A stretch of 64,000 bases of DNA from Adiantum capillus-veneris (Eukaryota; Streptophyta; Polypodiopsida; Polypodiales; Pteridaceae), in assembly GCA_014529385.2 (NCBI GenBank), contig CM043958.1, positions 124,116,817-124,180,816 of the forward strand, given 5' to 3'. The notes below the pieces were generated by a model, which saw nothing but the letters and a program-made list of their open reading frames with translations, was not told the DNA's origin and ran no database searches. Each line of letters starts with the position of its first letter. Within the stretch, counting starts at the first letter, position 1. A program made the position numbers and the translations under genes. Of the stretch, positions 54,721-64,000 are shown in pieces.

Positions 54721-56280
54721 TGGATGCTACTAGTGCTTTAGATGCATTCCTTACTGAGGTTGGGCATGCAAATCGCCCTGAGCTTCAAGCATTTTTCACA
54801 ACCCAACCCGATTTGGAACCACCTTGACCCTCCACTCTCAATCTCTTGAGCACATTACTTCATACATTTCCACGTGCATGGGGAGATTCATTGTTGAGTT
54901 ACCAAACCGGCCAGGGCAATGGGTCCCTGAAGGCCTTCTCCACCACATCTACCAAGGGGATAGGCCATTTCATCAGTGGCTTGCACGCTTTGCCACCATA
55001 GCACAACCCGTCGGACAATATGTGCGGCTTGAAGCTGATGATGTGCGAGCAATGCGTAAGGGAAGGATCGGAATTTTTTTTTTCTTTGTTCAGGCCATAA
55101 TGATCTTCCTCCTTCACGAGTTCCCAACAGGCCCTGACGTAGTGCTACCTCACTTGCAGATCAACGGGGTATTGGCTGATGTGAAGGACCCCAAGCCCGC
55201 GGCCATTGACTCATCCGCAGAGGAGAGGACGCTTGCCTTGACCTACCCTGTAGGGATTCAAGGCCTCTTGGAGGCCTCTCCATCAGTCGGTTCATCCTCC
55301 GGACCGCCAAAAGGAACCACCACTTGGGATGCCATCCCTGAGGTAGAGATTACCCGCTTCTCCTCCATTGTGGTGGGTGGGGAGGAGTTTGTGTTTATGC
55401 ACGATCTGGAGAAATCCTTTGAGCTTCGCATGGATGAGTGTTTCGCCATCCTCGATGCCCATGGCAAGTTTGATCTTGATACCACCACCTCCCATGACGA
55501 TGATCTCTTATTGCCCATGGGGAATACTTTGGCGAACACAGTGGTGATCGCACAAGCCAAGGTGGCAGCGGCCGAGCAGGCCAAGGTCTCTGAGGAGGAG
55601 TTTGTGGCCGTGCAAGCCGTGTGTTTGGCTAAACGCGCAAGAGTGGATTCACCACCACCTGCTGCAACACCTGTTTTGCTTGATCCAAAGGGGAAGTCAA
55701 GCGTTGATCTTTACTTGCACCCGGATGCCGATGAGGAGGATCGTAGACAACAGGTATAGATGCTCACTTACATTTGATTGTTACAAATGATTTTGTTAAT
55801 GTTATATGACAATTCTGTGCCATATCTCAGAAAACCTATGTTCTGCAGGATGTTCTGGAGGTTGACGCTTGGGCGCAACGGTCAGGGGGGAGGAGGACGC
55901 CGTTCGGACCTCAAGCGACACTTGCTCACTACCTCAGCACACTTCCCACTGGTGTCGTGGTGTTTGTCCCTGCCGACTACTCTCCCAATGGTCGCTACAA
56001 CATTTTTGCTCTCAGTTCACTCTCCAAGGCGTTGTGTTTAACAACACTTGCCCAAACGGCCAACCTTGTAGTGCTTGTAAAGAAAGATTTTGCAATATCC
56101 ACTTTCGGTGTAAACTTTCGCGGGCGCCTTATTGCCCATGTCGGCATGAACCAAGCTGTAGGGGTTAATGACACCCGAGAAATCACAACCACTTTACTTA
56201 ACAGGGAGCCACTCCAAAAGGCCAAGTGCCAGAAAATTGTAATTAGAAAGATCCTAAAGCAAAAGCCGGATACCATGTAA
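54721..56280 (+). pseudogene. Gene C: unknown transposon protein (one frameshift)
   Basis: ATG at 54721 (MDATSALDAFLTEVGHANRP); a one-base shift near 54822 is needed to enter the long frame 54824-55753. Exon 2 (55849-56280) joins in phase after a 95-nt intron (CAACAG|GTATAG...CTGCAG|GATGTT). Visible parts: HIYQGDRPFHQWLARF, VVGGEEFVFMHDLEKSFELR, an alanine-rich helix with a KRARVDS basic patch that could be a nuclear signal, and exon 2 with PTGVVVFVPADYSPNGRYNI. About 488 residues. The relative at 61597-63015 keeps the same blocks and the same intron position, so the protein has been conserved. Function unknown. Confidence 0.65.
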
Positions 56281-56514
56281 AGCATTGATTTCTTTAATGA
56301 AACTACTTTTTGCTGTCTATGACTCTCTTTCTTGCAAGGTTCTGAATTTCTTATATGTTGGGCTTCCATTGTGTATGAGAAGCACCATAATTTCTCCTAT
56401 GACTACTAAAGGGTCTGGCAGGCATTAAAATTTAAAAAATGCATACTTTGTTATATCTAGGCTTCCAAAGTTATGTATGTGCCTAGTAAAGGGCTTGGAA
56501 GTCCCTAAAATATG

Positions 56515-56584
56515 CTGCCACAAGGGCGCGCATTGGGGCTTTCCATCAGCTGATGAACTGTGAAAATGCGCGCCCTTGTGGCAG
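56515..56584. other. 70-bp hairpin 2 (copy 2)
   Basis: CTGCCACAAGGGCGCGCATT ... AATGCGCGCCCTTGTGGCAG with a CATCAGCTGATG centre. Confidence 0.9.
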
Positions 56585-56675
56585 ATGAAATTGGACACAT
56601 CTAAGAGTATACCCAGGTACAAAACAGAGTGACAAGACATTAATACCCAGTTGCAAAAGAGAAAGACATGGATAC

Positions 56676-56910
56676 CCAGGTAACCTTAAGCCCATCTTGC
56701 CCCAGATACCTAAAGTTGTATCAACAAACCACAAGAGTAAACTGTGGCAATATCTAAGCCCTTTTTGGAGTATAGGAGCATACCTAGTTACAAAACAGAG
56801 TGACCAGGTAACCTTAAGCCCATCTTGCCCCAGATACCTAAAGTTGTATTAACAAACCACAAGAGTAAACTTTGTGGCAATATCTAAGCCCTTTTTGGAG
56901 TATAGGACTG
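56676..56910. repeat. 128-bp tandem duplication (copy 2 only)
   Basis: CCAGGTAACCTTAAGCCCAT starts at 56676 and again at 56804; both units end in CCCTTTTTGGAGTATAGG. Copy 1 has one unit (about 44010-44110). Confidence 0.88.
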
Positions 56911-57042
56911 ACATGGACTAAGGGGGGTTTATTGCCACCAGCATCTATGCTAATTGAAGAATTGAAGCGAACAAAACATACTTATTGCTTGTCAAAATTG
57001 TCTAGAAACCACTGGAAAGTGTCTGGAAAGCACTAGGAAAGG

Positions 57043-57112
57043 CTGCCACAAGGGCACGCATTATGTCCATCCATAGGCCTCTGGAAGCCCCAAATACGCG
57101 TCCTTGTGGCAG
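57043..57112. other. 70-bp hairpin 1 (copy 2)
   Basis: CTGCCACAAGGGCACGCATT ... AATACGCGTCCTTGTGGCAG with a TAGGCCTC centre. The pair is conserved in place and length between copies. Confidence 0.88.
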
Positions 57113-57494
57113 CCAATTTGGGGGCATTCCAAGCCATTTTCAACACTTTGTAGATATTTTTGCCATGCAATAGTGAGTCACATAGCATGGATACATCAGG
57201 AAGTGCATGCCCCACTTAGCCAAGGTGCTAAACGTAGGCAATTTTTCACAATAACAAGCTAATGGATACATACATACAATAGAAGGTAGACAAAACTTGA
57301 ACCAGTGCTACATTGCATGGTACAGAATTAAAACAATACAATGCGCAGTGGGGTATACAATAAAAGACGCTTATATTCAAATTCTTCCAAATAAAATGCA
57401 CAGAGTGGGATATACAATCAAAAGATGCTTGTATTCAAATTATTCCCAATCTTGGAGTTCCGTAAATACAAAAAGGTTGATGCCTAATTACAAG

Positions 57495-58280
57495 CTACTC
57501 CTCATGGCGCAAACGGTGAGAAAGCTGCATATCCTTGGGCATAATGGTTACACGCTTTGCATGGATGGCACATAGGTTAGAATCCTCGAATATGCCAGTT
57601 AAATATTGCTTTGCTACCTCTTGGACTGCCTCTATGGCCACGGCGCCCATCCGAAACTGAGTGTTGTACAATTGCAAAACCTCCCTGCATAGCCTTGCAA
57701 AAGGGGCCCTCTGAATCAAGAGCTCGATGCTCTTTTGATAGTGGCGAATCTCCGCAAAAGCACGGCTGCGCTTTCGTACCTTCTGAGGTCGACGTGGAGG
57801 TGCATTTTTGGCACGCGTTGGGGCAGCTTGCTTCCTCTTCTTGTAGACAATGCTCTTTCTATTTTTTTCTGCACAGGCACTTCCAACACCTCCTAATCTG
57901 ATTCCAACACCCCCAATAGACATGTGAGCCTGATAAGTTTGTATTTGGACGCCAAGCCATGGGGCATCTTCATCCGTTTGCGTCTCTTCGGAGCCTTCTG
58001 ATGGTTGCTTTTGGCTGTTTGTTTCTTTGCCCTAGTCGCTCTCATCCTCCCTGTTGCCATCAGAATCGTTGGAGTCCGATGAATAGACAACAATGCGATG
58101 CTTCCGTCTCTCTTTTGCTATTGTAGAGGACTGGCCATGCTGATTTGAAGCTCCAGCTTCTTCTGTGTGGACTTCACCTTGAGCTTGTGAAGTTCCAGCT
58201 TCTGTTGCTGTACCTTTGAGTCATTGGCCATCCGGCCCCTCTGGATATGCAATCCTAGCCATTTGTTTTGTTCTTGCCAT
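57495..58280 (-). pseudogene. Transposon-borne histone H3-like gene, copy 2
   Basis: ATG at 58278-58280 (MARTKQMAR). The histone fold is fully open here (57770-57495): [39 protein letters not shown] and [19 protein letters not shown], ending RLRHEE at the stop. The tail is damaged: stops after PEGPDGQ (a CGA-to-TGA-like change) and in the acidic block, plus a deletion of about 95 bp after MSIGG that changes frame. Copy 1 has the opposite pattern (tail open, fold broken). An ancestral gene of about 287 codons is therefore well supported. Confidence 0.92.
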
Positions 58281-58445
58281 AGTAGCACCTAGTAGGGAAA
58301 ATGACAAAATGAGCCCCTTCAACCTTTAAATAGGTTTTTTTGAAATTTGGGCCCTTTCACACTATGCGGCCAATTGAGTGAAACTCAAATAAAGCAATTG
58401 AATTTAACAACTAAACCTGGATCATGTGGACGGCTGACGCGACGC

Positions 58446-60025
58446 CTAAACGCCGCCTTTTTGATATTTAGTTGCACGCCAAGCTTCATGGCCCAGGGAC
58501 GCTCGCGAGCGTTTCCACTTCTCGGATGCTGCAGTATGGGAAGTGTTGCGTAACTGCTTTGCTAACATCAATTCTCTTGCTTTCTCAATAGTACGAGTTC
58601 TCCCAAAGGTGTGCCTAAAAAACCAGTTAAACATCTCTTGGAGGTAGTTGGAGTGTGAACTACCACCACCATGCCGAGTATTCTTGAAGTAGACTCCTTT
58701 TGCTCGATAGTGGGACTTCTCCATGCCTTGTGTACTCCATATATCAAGCGAACCATAGCGGTCCATGAAGTATGCACCATGCGCATAGAGAATGTGCTAA
58801 AACAACCAAAAAGGAGATAAGCGAATAGAAAAGTTGCATTTTCAAACATGGCATATGTATTAAGTCCGTAAAAACAAACCATGTAGTGTGTAATCTTGCT
58901 TTCAGACCATCCGTGCTTAGCGGCCTTTGTGAATTCATAAAGCACCTTCTTGAACTCCTCTCGGTGCTCAATGGTGGTGCTTGAAAGATTCATCAATTGC
59001 ACAACCTTTTGAAAGGATGACCATACTAGCTTGCGTTGGTTAGCAACCTCCACATTGGGATCTTTGTCCGTCGTGCATGAACACAAATCTTTCCACAACT
59101 CCCACCGCTTCTCACTTGCTAGATCGACACTTTCCTTGGATACTTGCATTGGAGACTTTGACATCTTCTTGAAAAATCGACGTGCCTTGGCTCCATTCAT
59201 GGAAACCTTCTGTGACACCTCATATGTCTTCTCCCTACAAGTCTCTGCTACAATGTTCACCCTTGATCGGTGACATCCAATCTCATTAAGGAGCGTCTCC
59301 ACCCCCTGCAAGGAGTCTTTTAACCGTTGAAGGGGCTTCATTGTGAAAGCATAATCAATGTGATGCTTTAGGATCCTATCAAATATTCGCATAAACGCAT
59401 GCAATGTACAAAAGTGAACATTGTTGAGAGAGAAGGGAATTATGGGGTTCCGCCTAGGATCTTTGCTATCCCTATTGGGCACCTGCAGAATATCACATGA
59501 AAGAACCGAAATTTGCCACTCCCTATTTATATGGTCATCATTATCTTCGTCCTGACCTTCCACTTGAGTTGCTCGACTTGTCTTGTGCCCTTTCGTACAG
59601 AATGGACAGGGAAGTAAAGAATTTGCACCTTGTTTGCATCCAAGCATGCACTTTATGGTCTTTAGATCACCACCTAAATGCCATTCAACATCAAACTCCC
59701 CACGTCCTGGAACCATGAGCTTCTCACCGTTTATTTGAGCTTTAATGACCTCTGTGACCCATGGGATTCTACTGAAAATCCATGCAAGGACTTCATGTGT
59801 CTCTTTTGGAACTTCAATTGCACCAAGACACCATATATCCTTCTCTGATTGCACACTAAAAGAGGGCTGTGTCGCTTCACTCGAACTGCAAGATTGCTTG
59901 GCATAAGCTAGGGCTTCATTCACAAGCGTGATGCTCATTCTCTCCAACTTTCTCCCTTTAACAATTACACACTCATCCAACCTCAGCACGAACACAAGCT
60001 TGCCTTCAAGAACTGCCAACAACAT
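58446..60025 (-). CDS. Gene A: putative DDE-type transposase core, copy 2 (5'-truncated)
   Basis: Two exons, 60025(or upstream)-58880 and 58796-58446, joined in phase over an 83-nt intron (ATG|GTTTG...TTTTAG|CACATT). The sequence between 60025 and the exon boundary near 60031 is open; the exons before it were lost when the relative at 60056 inserted. The frame has no stop. Motifs: VFVLRLDECVIVKGRK, HLGGDLKTIKCMLGCKQG, LLPCPFCTKG, TLHAFMRIFDRILKHHIDYA, HILYAHGAYFMDRYGSLDI and QGMEKSHYRAKGVYF, then a basic tail. Ends WRATKYQKGGV. Candidate catalytic residues are the Asp of RLDE, the Asp of GGD and the Glu of QGMEK (inference). Confidence 0.75.
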
Positions 60026-60419
60026 AAAGCCTCAGAATGCTTGTTATGACACATCCATTAGGGGAATTTTGAGGTCACTTTTGTGCCCTGTAAGAATATG
60101 TAGAGAGAGAATATATACTTTATTTAAAAAATAGTGAAATGTTTGTAAAAAGGTGAGTTTGCGTCCTTTTTACCTCCGCGGAAACATGTCATTGTCAAAT
60201 CTTTCTAGGATCTTTAGTATTCTAAAAAATACTCCCTCCAAAACTAACGAAAACGTCAGTTCTGGCCCAAAATTCAAAATTTCACTTGCTGAAACAAACC
60301 TTTTCTGTGTCGTCTTCTTCCTCGTATCTGCAGAGCTTTTCTCTATAGTACTATCTCTAACAAATACTGTTAATAGACTTCCATGGAGAAGAGAAGCTTA
60401 TACCATCTACACATTGAGC

Positions 60420-61617
60420 TAAATGAAGAATATTGTCCAGTGCGCAAGAGAAACAAATGTGCAGAGGTGTCCTCGTCCATATTTGAAGCAATGCGGCAAG
60501 ATTAAAAAAAACACATTGATCTCTGGACTGATGGAAGATTGTATCCAGTGGACCCAATGACAAAGAGCACTCCCCCATTATCAAATTGTTCATCTTTGAT
60601 AAAATTTGTGGGTGATGGTCAAAGAGGGTTGCTGGGTTATACACAGAGTCTTGCGGTAGAGAGAGATATTCTTAAGTTAGAAGATCATTTGGCCAAACAA
60701 ATGATAAATACTCTTAAACAACAGCTTGAGGAATGTAAAGAGAGCAACGAAAAGCTACAAACTCAGCTCAAACAAGCTAGAAGAAAGAATACAATGTTAG
60801 GAAACAGACAAAGAGAAAAGAAGTCAAAGAACATTGAAGCCTTGAGACGTGGTGGAGGAGGTTGCAGCAGGAGAATCAGAGCAGCAAGGTATATATGCTT
60901 ATTTTATATTGTTAAGTTGCTACTATTCTTTGTTAATATGCTTAGGTTACTTTTCTTTGTTAATATGCGTAGGTTACTTTTCTTTGTTAGGTTGTTAATC
61001 TTTTTGTTAGGTTGTTATTAAGACCCTATTGCAGCTGTTCTTTATTAAATGATTTAATTTAGTTGATCACTGTTTGTTTATTTTGTTGGTGTCATTTGGA
61101 CAAGATCAATAATCAGTTAATTTTGTACCTTTTGATTTAGGACTTTGCTACAACCAAACTCTGCATCAAACATGGAAATGGCAGCTAAACATTATTGTGA
61201 TGTTTTACCTCCCAAGGTTGCCAAAAATATTTTCACAGAGAAGAAGTTTAACAAGGCAAAGGAGCAGTGCATTGAGGGATTTTTGTAGAGCTCTTGCTTG
61301 GACAAGGAGGATGTGCAATATACTATGGATAAGGTAGGCATTAGCAGAGATGGTTATAGCAAGCTGTTTAGAAATGTGAACTCAATAAGGTTAAGATTGA
61401 AACAGACCTGAAGAGATCTTCAAATGGAAACAATGTGCCTAGAAAGGTCTTTGTTGGTGGTGTGAAGGGCAGAGCTTTCCTAGGGTTTCATGGCAAACTA
61501 GGAAAGGTAAATGCTAAGAAGGGTTCATCCAATGTGAAGTATAACCAGTGGAAAGCTCTCCACAATGCCATCAAAGATCATGGTCTTGAAGGTACATCAA
61601 GAAATGAGGTCCCATAG
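60420..61617 (+). pseudogene. Gene A-like N-terminal region
   Basis: IDLWTDGRLYPVDPM, RGLLGYTQSL and a long coiled coil (KLEDHLAKQMINTLKQQLEE onward) match the N-terminus of gene A copy 1 (VDLWTDGCLYPKDPS; QGLLGY; coiled coil). The exon ends at 60888 (AGCAAG|GTATAT) and joins in phase to 61141 (GATTTAG|GACTTTG), reading LLQPNSASNMEMAAKHYCD. A TAG at about 61288 and a shift near 61410 break it. The last frame (61435-61617) has PRKVFVGGVKGRAFLGFHGK and no match to the transposase core. Confidence 0.65.
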
Positions 61618-63015
61618 GATGTGGGCAAGCACATAGGATGCCATTGTGGCAAAATAACCAGCTCTAGAACCAATAAGTCCAGGGAAGAATCCAAAAATTC
61701 TGATGGCTTCCTCCTTTTCCACCAATATTAACTTCTCTAACCCTGGAGGAAGCTGATATGAACCAACAACCTTTGCAAGTGCTTTAATTGCAAGCATTGG
61801 CAGCAATGGTTCTCTTGTAAACTTGTTATGGAATATAATGACAGTCTCTTTGTTGAGCTTCCCAATAAAGTGTCCCAAGCTCTGGTTCCTTCCTAAATTT
61901 AATGGTCTGGAACCCTTCCCCCTGCCAAGGAATTTGTTTGTGTCCAGTATTTCAATCTGCAAAAATATGTCTTGGTTAATTGTTTGGCACATTAATTAGA
62001 CAAAGAAAAATGGTCATAAACATACCTTAGGAGACTCATCCTCCTCAAAAAAGGCAGGTTCCCATATATCAATGGATCTAGTTGCCCTTACTTCATAATC
62101 TCTGGTCTTTTCCTCTCCCATATGCTCTATTTTAAGCCTTTTTTGGATCTCATTGAACTCCTCTTCAAAACGTACACCCTGTTGCTCATATCTCAGAACA
62201 ATGTCCTGCACAAGCTATCCAACACTTGAGCTGTCAATAAAATTTTCTGCCTCTGTGTCCAAGACTGCTAAGGGGCAAGAAGAGTAATCAATGAATCCTA
62301 TGTCATTACATCCCCACTCAGCCAAAACTTCCCTTAGATCAAAAAGATGCTGAATGTCATTCAGCAAAACATATTCCTTTTTGTTAACTTTGTATGTGGA
62401 AAATGTTGTTGTGCAATGCAAAGGATCAACATCTTCATCCTCAATGTCAACATTCTCCACTTTAGTGATGTTTTCTGCTTTAAATTTTGCAATGTCCAAC
62501 ATCTCAATGCTTTGTAGTTTCTCTTCCTCTTCATGGAACTCCATCTCCCTCTCCTCTTCCTCCTCCTCCTCCCGGTCCTCCTCAGCCTGAGAAATCTGCT
62601 TTGGAAAACGTTTGCCCTCTGGTGTTGGGAGTAAATTGAAGAAAATGATAAGTCCAAGGTCATACTCTACCAACTGGCAATGCATATTACCATGAAATTT
62701 GCAAGGCTTTATGATCTTTTTCCAGTCTGGATGAAGGCTTGAACACTTCTTTGCAATACCTGTCCTTGCCAAGCTACCTGCTTTGCATATATCAAGAAAA
62801 TGAACAAGATTATCAAGCCTGTGATCTTTGGTCAATGCTGTATATATCTCTATCAATTCACTAATTTGTGTGGAGAAGCCATCCACAAGTAGTTGAAGCT
62901 CAAAGGCATCATTAAAAATCTCTTTGACACTTTGAAATCTTGCAAGTTCATTAACTTTGTAAAGAAAAGACATCAGCCTCTCATCAGCGGTCTCTTGCAT
63001 ATCCTCTGTATCCAT
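61597..63015 (-). pseudogene. Gene C-like gene of the relative
   Basis: Exon 1 runs 63015-62027 (MDTEDMQETADERLMSFLY) with one in-frame TAG after IDSSSVG at 62215. Exon 2 (61956-61597) follows a GTATGT...TTGCAG intron at the same place as in gene C (EEDESP K| vs EEDRRQQ|). Shared blocks: KEYVLLNDIQHLFDLREVLA with EEFVFMHDLEKSFELRMDEC, and GHFIGKLNKETVIIF with AHYLSTLPTGVVVFV. A glutamate-rich segment (EDREEEEEEEREMEFHEEEE) replaces the alanine-rich helix of gene C. Overlaps the end of the converging gene A-like region by about 20 bases. Confidence 0.65.
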
Positions 63016-63100
63016 TAGGACAATCCACAAATGTCTGAGAAAGAGAAAAGAGAAGTCCATCAAGACATTAAGAAGTAGACATGACATTAAGAAATATATT

Positions 63101-63630
63101 TCTTCTATGACTAAAATATATCAATAAACTACCCTTCCTTAATAATGCAAAAAACTAATAATGGTTTACAAACAAGTATGCAAGTTGTAAATCTAAGCAA
63201 GCAAGAAAGAATTACAACAAATTGTGTCACTTGCTATGCGAGCTGTGAGGGTGAGGAGAGAGTTGGCACTCAATAAATTCGCTTACGGCGTGTCACTGGG
63301 TAAGCGGTCGACACCTTCAAAAGTCGCGCACGAGGTGTCGCTTGGAGGCTTTATTTCTAGCCTTGTGAAGGACAATGAGCGGAAAAGTGGGTTGGGTAGG
63401 TTGTTTATATGGCCAAAAATGCCGCCTCGGGGGGTGTGCCAAGCGGTTTCCGCCTCTAAGTTTGTGCCCAACGGCTAGTATGCGCCTAGGGAGTTGTGCA
63501 CCTAGGGAGTTGCGCATAGTGCCCTATACAAGCCCGAGAAGCACTCAAATTGAGCACATTCTTGCCCAATTTTTCCCGATTCTTGCTGCGCTATTATCCG
63601 ATTCTTGCATTGCTTTCACAACCCAATTTT
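63101..63630. other. Unassigned DNA, no gene
   Basis: From about 63220 the G+C content rises, with repeated pieces such as GTGTCACTGGGTAAGCGGTC and GAGGTGTCGCTTGG that echo the GGGGTGTCACTCGG of the repeats at the edge. The related element's right end may lie near 63100-63220. Confidence 0.4.
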
Positions 63631-63639
63631 ACCTGCACT

Positions 63640-64000
63640 TGGAACAATTGTCACCCCGTCACTCCGTGCGCGATCTTTGTATGTGTGAACTTTTTCCTCG
63701 CTTTGCTATTTCACCTACGGGGTGTCACTCGGTCGCGAGCCGCTTGGAAGGTGAAAACTTCCAATGCTATGGTTATCCCGCACGGGGTGTCATAATAGGA
63801 AAAAAATCTTTGTTGTTTGTTACTAATGTTTGTTGTTTGTTGTGCAGCAATCATTCCTATTCCTTTTGAAGATGGCAAGGACCAAGAAGAACAATCGTCA
63901 CCCCGTCACCCCGTGCGCGATCTTTGTATGTGTGAACTTTTTCCTCGCTTTGCTATTTCGCCTACGGGGTGTCACTCGGTCGCGAGCCGCTTGGAAGGTG
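63640..64000. repeat. Direct repeat of at least 108 bp at the window edge
   Basis: 63645-63753 (CACCCCGTCACTCCGTGCGC ... CCGCTTGGAAGGTG) recurs at 63892-64000 with few differences and continues past the window. Each unit contains GTGTCACTCGGTCGCGAGCC. Could be part of a tandem array or an LTR. Confidence 0.85.

Larger units (their letters stand above)
52478..60055 (-). mobile_element. Histone H3-bearing DNA transposon, copy 2
   Basis: Inverted relative to copy 1. The left end starts CATTAGGAAAAATATGGACT. Gene order: B and C on the plus strand, then two hairpins, then the H3-like gene and gene A on the minus strand. It is the only copy with gene C. On the right it is cut inside the intron of gene A at 60055/60056, where a related element starts with CATTAGGGGAATTTTG. 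The copy 1 sequence continues differently from exactly that base, so the N-terminal exons of gene A are lost in this window. Confidence 0.87.
60056..63100 (+). mobile_element. Diverged relative of the H3-bearing transposon
   Basis: Starts CATTAGGGGAATTTTGAGG at 60056, inside copy 2. The plus strand carries a gene A-like N-terminus (60420-61617) and the minus strand a gene C-like gene (63015-61597); their 3' ends meet. The same tail-to-tail order as in copies 1 and 2. The transposase core, the H3-like gene, hairpins and gene B are absent, so it is an internally deleted or more compact family member. The right terminus was not found. Confidence 0.65.

Noticed and set aside
1-64000. CRISPR arrays, bacterial operons or phage genes
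   Set aside because: Introns, plant retroelements and CACTA elements show eukaryotic nuclear DNA; the tandem repeats seen are microsatellites and transposon repeats without spacers.

Overview
This is an A+T-rich, intron-containing, transposon-packed nuclear window from a land plant. The evidence is chromovirus Ty3/gypsy, Ty1/copia, CACTA (TNP2, DUF4218, DUF4216), a LINE, and a plant-type ubiquitin-eS31 pseudogene. The LINE style and the amount of decayed retroelement sequence make a seedless plant such as a fern plausible, but I cannot fix the species. Almost nothing looks like an intact host gene. The best host candidate is a terminal exon at 10063-10290 that ends in a PCNA-binding-type motif.

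Layout from left to right. 1-1672: LINE reverse-transcriptase fragment (minus strand), (GA)n, and the 3' end of an LTR element. 1690-3073: decayed retropepsin region. 3074-7054: a complete gag-protease-only LTR element with a 5-bp target duplication (GAAGG), splitting an otherwise open frame. 7060-10290: possible host exons, C/T-rich DNA and two LINE 3' tails. 10291-13500: A+T-rich, nothing recognised. 13500-16520: decayed gypsy (minus). 16631-28020: a copia element split by about 8 kb that contains an internally deleted CACTA (18330-22932), a ubiquitin-eS31 pseudogene and a MITE-like element. 29023-36412: a full-length CACTA element with a CAC target duplication.

The most notable part is 38923-63100. 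Two inverted copies (38923-46700 and 52478-60055) of an unfamiliar DNA transposon with CATTAGG termini flank a chromovirus (46701-52477). A third, diverged relative starts at 60056 inside copy 2. The fullest copy carries four genes in convergent pairs: A, a putative DDE-type transposase, followed by a histone H3-like gene in the same direction; and, from the other end, B and C. Two 70-bp perfect-length hairpins lie between the converging genes. The H3-like gene starts MARTKQTAR, has an acidic, serine-rich insert of well over 100 residues, and ends in a recognisable H3 histone fold, about 287 residues in all. Both copies are broken, but at different places.

My inference is that this transposon family captured a host histone H3 gene and turned it into an accessory protein beside its transposase. 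The lost K9 context and possible BAH-like features in protein B would fit a chromatin role, but that is speculative. Most in-frame stops elsewhere look like C-to-T changes at CGA, CAA and CAG codons, as expected for methylated, silenced elements.
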